Assembly: GCA_002773545.1 (NCBI GenBank)
Contig: PFAV01000022.1
Span: 1 to 6,490, forward strand
Source: a bacterium (Candidatus Gribaldobacteria) CG10_big_fil_rev_8_21_14_0_10_41_12
Lineage (GTDB): Bacteria > Patescibacteriota > Minisyncoccia > Minisyncoccales > CG1-02-41-26
DNA length: 6,490 bases
Direction: 5' to 3'
Shown here: one piece after another, positions 5,301-6,490 of the stretch
How the letters are laid out: each line of letters begins with the position of its first letter
Numbering within the stretch: the first letter of the stretch is position 1
Made by a program: the position numbers and the translations under genes
The notes under the pieces: generated by a model
Database searches by the model: none
Told to the model about the DNA's origin: nothing
Seen by the model: the letters and a program-made list of their open reading frames with translations, nothing else

Positions 5301-6305
5301 TTATTCTTCCAGATAATCTCTGAGCTCGGCGAGTTTTTTTGCCCTTGCTGGATGTTTCAATCTCTTGATGGCTTGCGTCTCAAGCTGGCGGACTCTTTCT
5401 CGGCTGATTCCGCCGAACATTTGAGCTATTTGTTCAAGGGTTTGAGGGTCATTGTTATCCCAGCCAAAGCGTAGTTTGAGGATATCGGATTCTCTCTTTG
5501 GGAGTTCGTCCAGAATTTGATTAAGCTTCTCCCGTAAGTCATTTGAGGACGCTTCTGTTTCGGGTGATGGGCCTGAATCTTCAGTAATATCGCCCAGCGT
5601 CCTATTCTTTCCTTCTCTATTAGATATAAAACTATCTAAAGAGTTAGGGTTCCGTAGTTTTCCCGCCTGAAGAATTTTCTGGACTTGATCTTGCGAGTAC
5701 TCTTTTTTGAGCAAATTGAATACGGTAATTTCCTCATTTTCTTCGCCCAAGTCCCTTGCCTCCCTCACATTCTTAATTTCTGTTCTGATGTGAGCAGGAA
5801 ACCGAATAGTTTCGGCTTTGTTCTCAATCGCCCTAAGTATCGCTTGCTTTATCCACCGATGGGCGTAAGTGGAAAATTTGCAACCCTTGGAAGGGTCAAA
5901 TTTTCGCACGGCTGTTATCAGGCCGATACTCCCTTCCTGAATAAGATCAAGAAAGTCCATTATTCCACGGTATTTTTTGGCGATTTTGACAACTAACCGC
6001 AGATTAGCGCAGACCATTTTTTGGCGCAGTTGCAGGAGCCTTTCTTCTTCTGGCTCGGAGAGTTGGGATAAGATAGTTTGCAATTCCGCAATCTCTAAAG
6101 TCAGCGCCCTTTCTTCCTTTTTTGTCAAAAGAGGAAATTTGTCGATTGCCTGAAGGTAAAAGGCGATAGACGGGTCAAGGTAGTATAAAGAATTAAAAGA
6201 ATTATAAGTAGAATCGTCTAAAGGTAAAGGGCTCTCCTCGGATTCTTCCATGCCCTCATCTTCCGATTCTTCTTCCAACTCTTCCCTTTCAATTTCTACA
6301 GTCAT
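5301..6305 (-). CDS. Sigma70-family RNA polymerase sigma factor (RpoD/SigA-like)
   Basis: This sigma factor directs RNA polymerase to promoters. With the start at 6305 it has 334 residues. An acidic N-terminal stretch (about 3-30, rich in E and D) takes the place of region 1.1. Region 1.2 follows (about 43-75, [20 protein letters not shown]). Region 2 spans about 97-174, with [46 protein letters not shown] and [10 protein letters not shown]. Region 3 spans about 175-228. Region 4 spans about 258-320, with [14 protein letters not shown] and the helix-turn-helix [20 protein letters not shown]. Two oddities: Arg replaces the first Trp of the usual TWWIRQ, and the helix-turn-helix has one extra Gly before SRERVRQ. 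A full region 1.2 and region 3 place it in group 1 or 2, not ECF. A TTG 66 bases upstream could extend the frame, but the ATG at 6305-6303 has a strong ribosome binding site. Whether this is the primary sigma factor cannot be told from this window. Confidence 0.93.
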   Translation of the reverse strand: MTVEIEREELEEESEDEGMEESEESPLPLDDSTYNSFNSLYYLDPSIAFYLQAIDKFPLLTKKEERALTLEIAELQTILSQLSEPEEERLLQLRQKMVCANLRLVVKIAKKYRGIMDFLDLIQEGSIGLITAVRKFDPSKGCKFSTYAHRWIKQAILRAIENKAETIRFPAHIRTEIKNVREARDLGEENEEITVFNLLKKEYSQDQVQKILQAGKLRNPNSLDSFISNREGKNRTLGDITEDSGPSPETEASSNDLREKLNQILDELPKRESDILKLRFGWDNNDPQTLEQIAQMFGGISRERVRQLETQAIKRLKHPARAKKLAELRDYLEE

Positions 6306-6312
6306 TTTATCC

Positions 6313-6320
6313 CACCTCCT
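6313..6320 (-). promoter_or_regulatory. Strong Shine-Dalgarno site of the sigma factor gene
   Basis: On the minus strand AGGAGGTG is an 8-base match to the anti-Shine-Dalgarno sequence and ends 7 bases before the ATG at 6305-6303. It fixes the start of the sigma gene at this ATG. It is the only convincing Shine-Dalgarno site among the six genes of the window. Confidence 0.9.
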
Positions 6321-6369
6321 TTTTATGGATTTAATGACTTTTGGAAGAATATAATAATGTTCTAATTTC

Positions 6370-6398
6370 AAATTATCATAAATTGAGATGGTTGTAAA
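6370..6398 (-). promoter_or_regulatory. Possible promoter of the sigma factor gene
   Basis: On the minus strand TTTACA (6398-6393) and TAATTT (6375-6370) are separated by 17 bases. Transcription would begin near 6363 and give a leader of about 58 bases containing the strong Shine-Dalgarno site. The region is AT-rich, so other -10-like hexamers are present (for example around 6345-6360), and this assignment is tentative. Confidence 0.4.
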
Positions 6399-6401
6399 AC
6401 T

Positions 6402-6490
6402 ATTTCGTAGCGAAATTTTAGATTTTCGAGCGAGGCGAGGAAGACGAGCAAAATGTTTTGAGGCCGTAGCCCAGCTACGGCGAAAAGCAT
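6402..6490. repeat. CGAG-rich segment with hairpins at the window edge
   Basis: This stretch holds three visible structures. A small hairpin ATTTCG-TAG-CGAAAT lies at 6402-6416. The segment 6427-6448 repeats the word CGAG or CGAGG four times. A long hairpin follows: GCCGTAGC (6463-6470) pairs with GCTACGGC (6474-6481) around the loop CCA, and outside a small internal loop ATGTTTT (6453-6459) pairs with AAAAGCAT (6484-6490 region) through one U-G wobble. No coding frame is evident. The outer stem ends exactly at the last base of the window, so the element probably continues. It may be a dispersed intergenic repeat or part of a structured RNA; its identity is not recognised. Confidence 0.55.

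Noticed and set aside
5685..5996. 103-residue plus-strand reading frame opposite the sigma gene
   Set aside because: It sits opposite conserved sigma regions 2 and 3, with no recognisable domain or ribosome binding site.
6306..6371. N-terminal extension of the sigma factor from a TTG at 6371 (22 extra residues)
   Set aside because: The ATG at 6305 has an excellent Shine-Dalgarno site at the right distance. The extension would be translated through that site, and its TTG overlaps the likely -10 element.

Overview
The window reads as a gene-dense piece of a small bacterial genome, most likely from the candidate phyla radiation (Patescibacteria, Parcubacteria-like). This placement is inference. 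It rests on the compact divergent layout, a short S18 with a zinc-site signature and no rplI after it, an archaeal-like sugar loop in one phosphohexomutase, an unusually large second phosphohexomutase, very short 5' leaders without Shine-Dalgarno sites, and palindrome-rich repeats in the spacers. TGA is used as a stop (end of the first phosphohexomutase), so the standard bacterial code fits.

Layout, left to right. Positions 1-93 hold a strong bidirectional terminator and an array of 8-base imperfect repeats. Positions 94-1565 on the minus strand are the conserved operon rpsF (S6) - ssb - rpsR (S18), transcribed right to left. rpsF and ssb are 11 bases apart, but ssb and rpsR are separated by 216 bases. 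That spacer is filled with inverted repeats, including a 78-base segment (356-433) that can fold into a three-way junction with no unpaired base at the junction. Positions 1566-1629 are a 64-base divergent control region with two good sigma70-type promoters placed back to back. Positions 1630-5242 on the plus strand carry two overlapping genes for enzymes of the alpha-D-phosphohexomutase superfamily, one of normal size (482 aa) and one very large (723 aa). A shared terminator at 5268-5299 separates them from a convergent sigma70-family sigma factor gene on the minus strand (5301-6305). Positions 6306-6490 hold its leader, a likely promoter, and a CGAG-rich segment ending in a long hairpin at the window edge.

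Together the genes cover ribosome small-subunit assembly (S6 and S18 bind each other), single-strand DNA protection, sugar-phosphate interconversion that feeds nucleotide-sugar and envelope synthesis, and promoter recognition. Most of this is housekeeping. The less ordinary points are the structured element between ssb and rpsR, the back-to-back promoters that would give nearly leaderless mRNAs, the oversized phosphohexomutase with altered motifs, and the sigma factor with a substituted promoter-melting residue and an extra residue in its helix-turn-helix.
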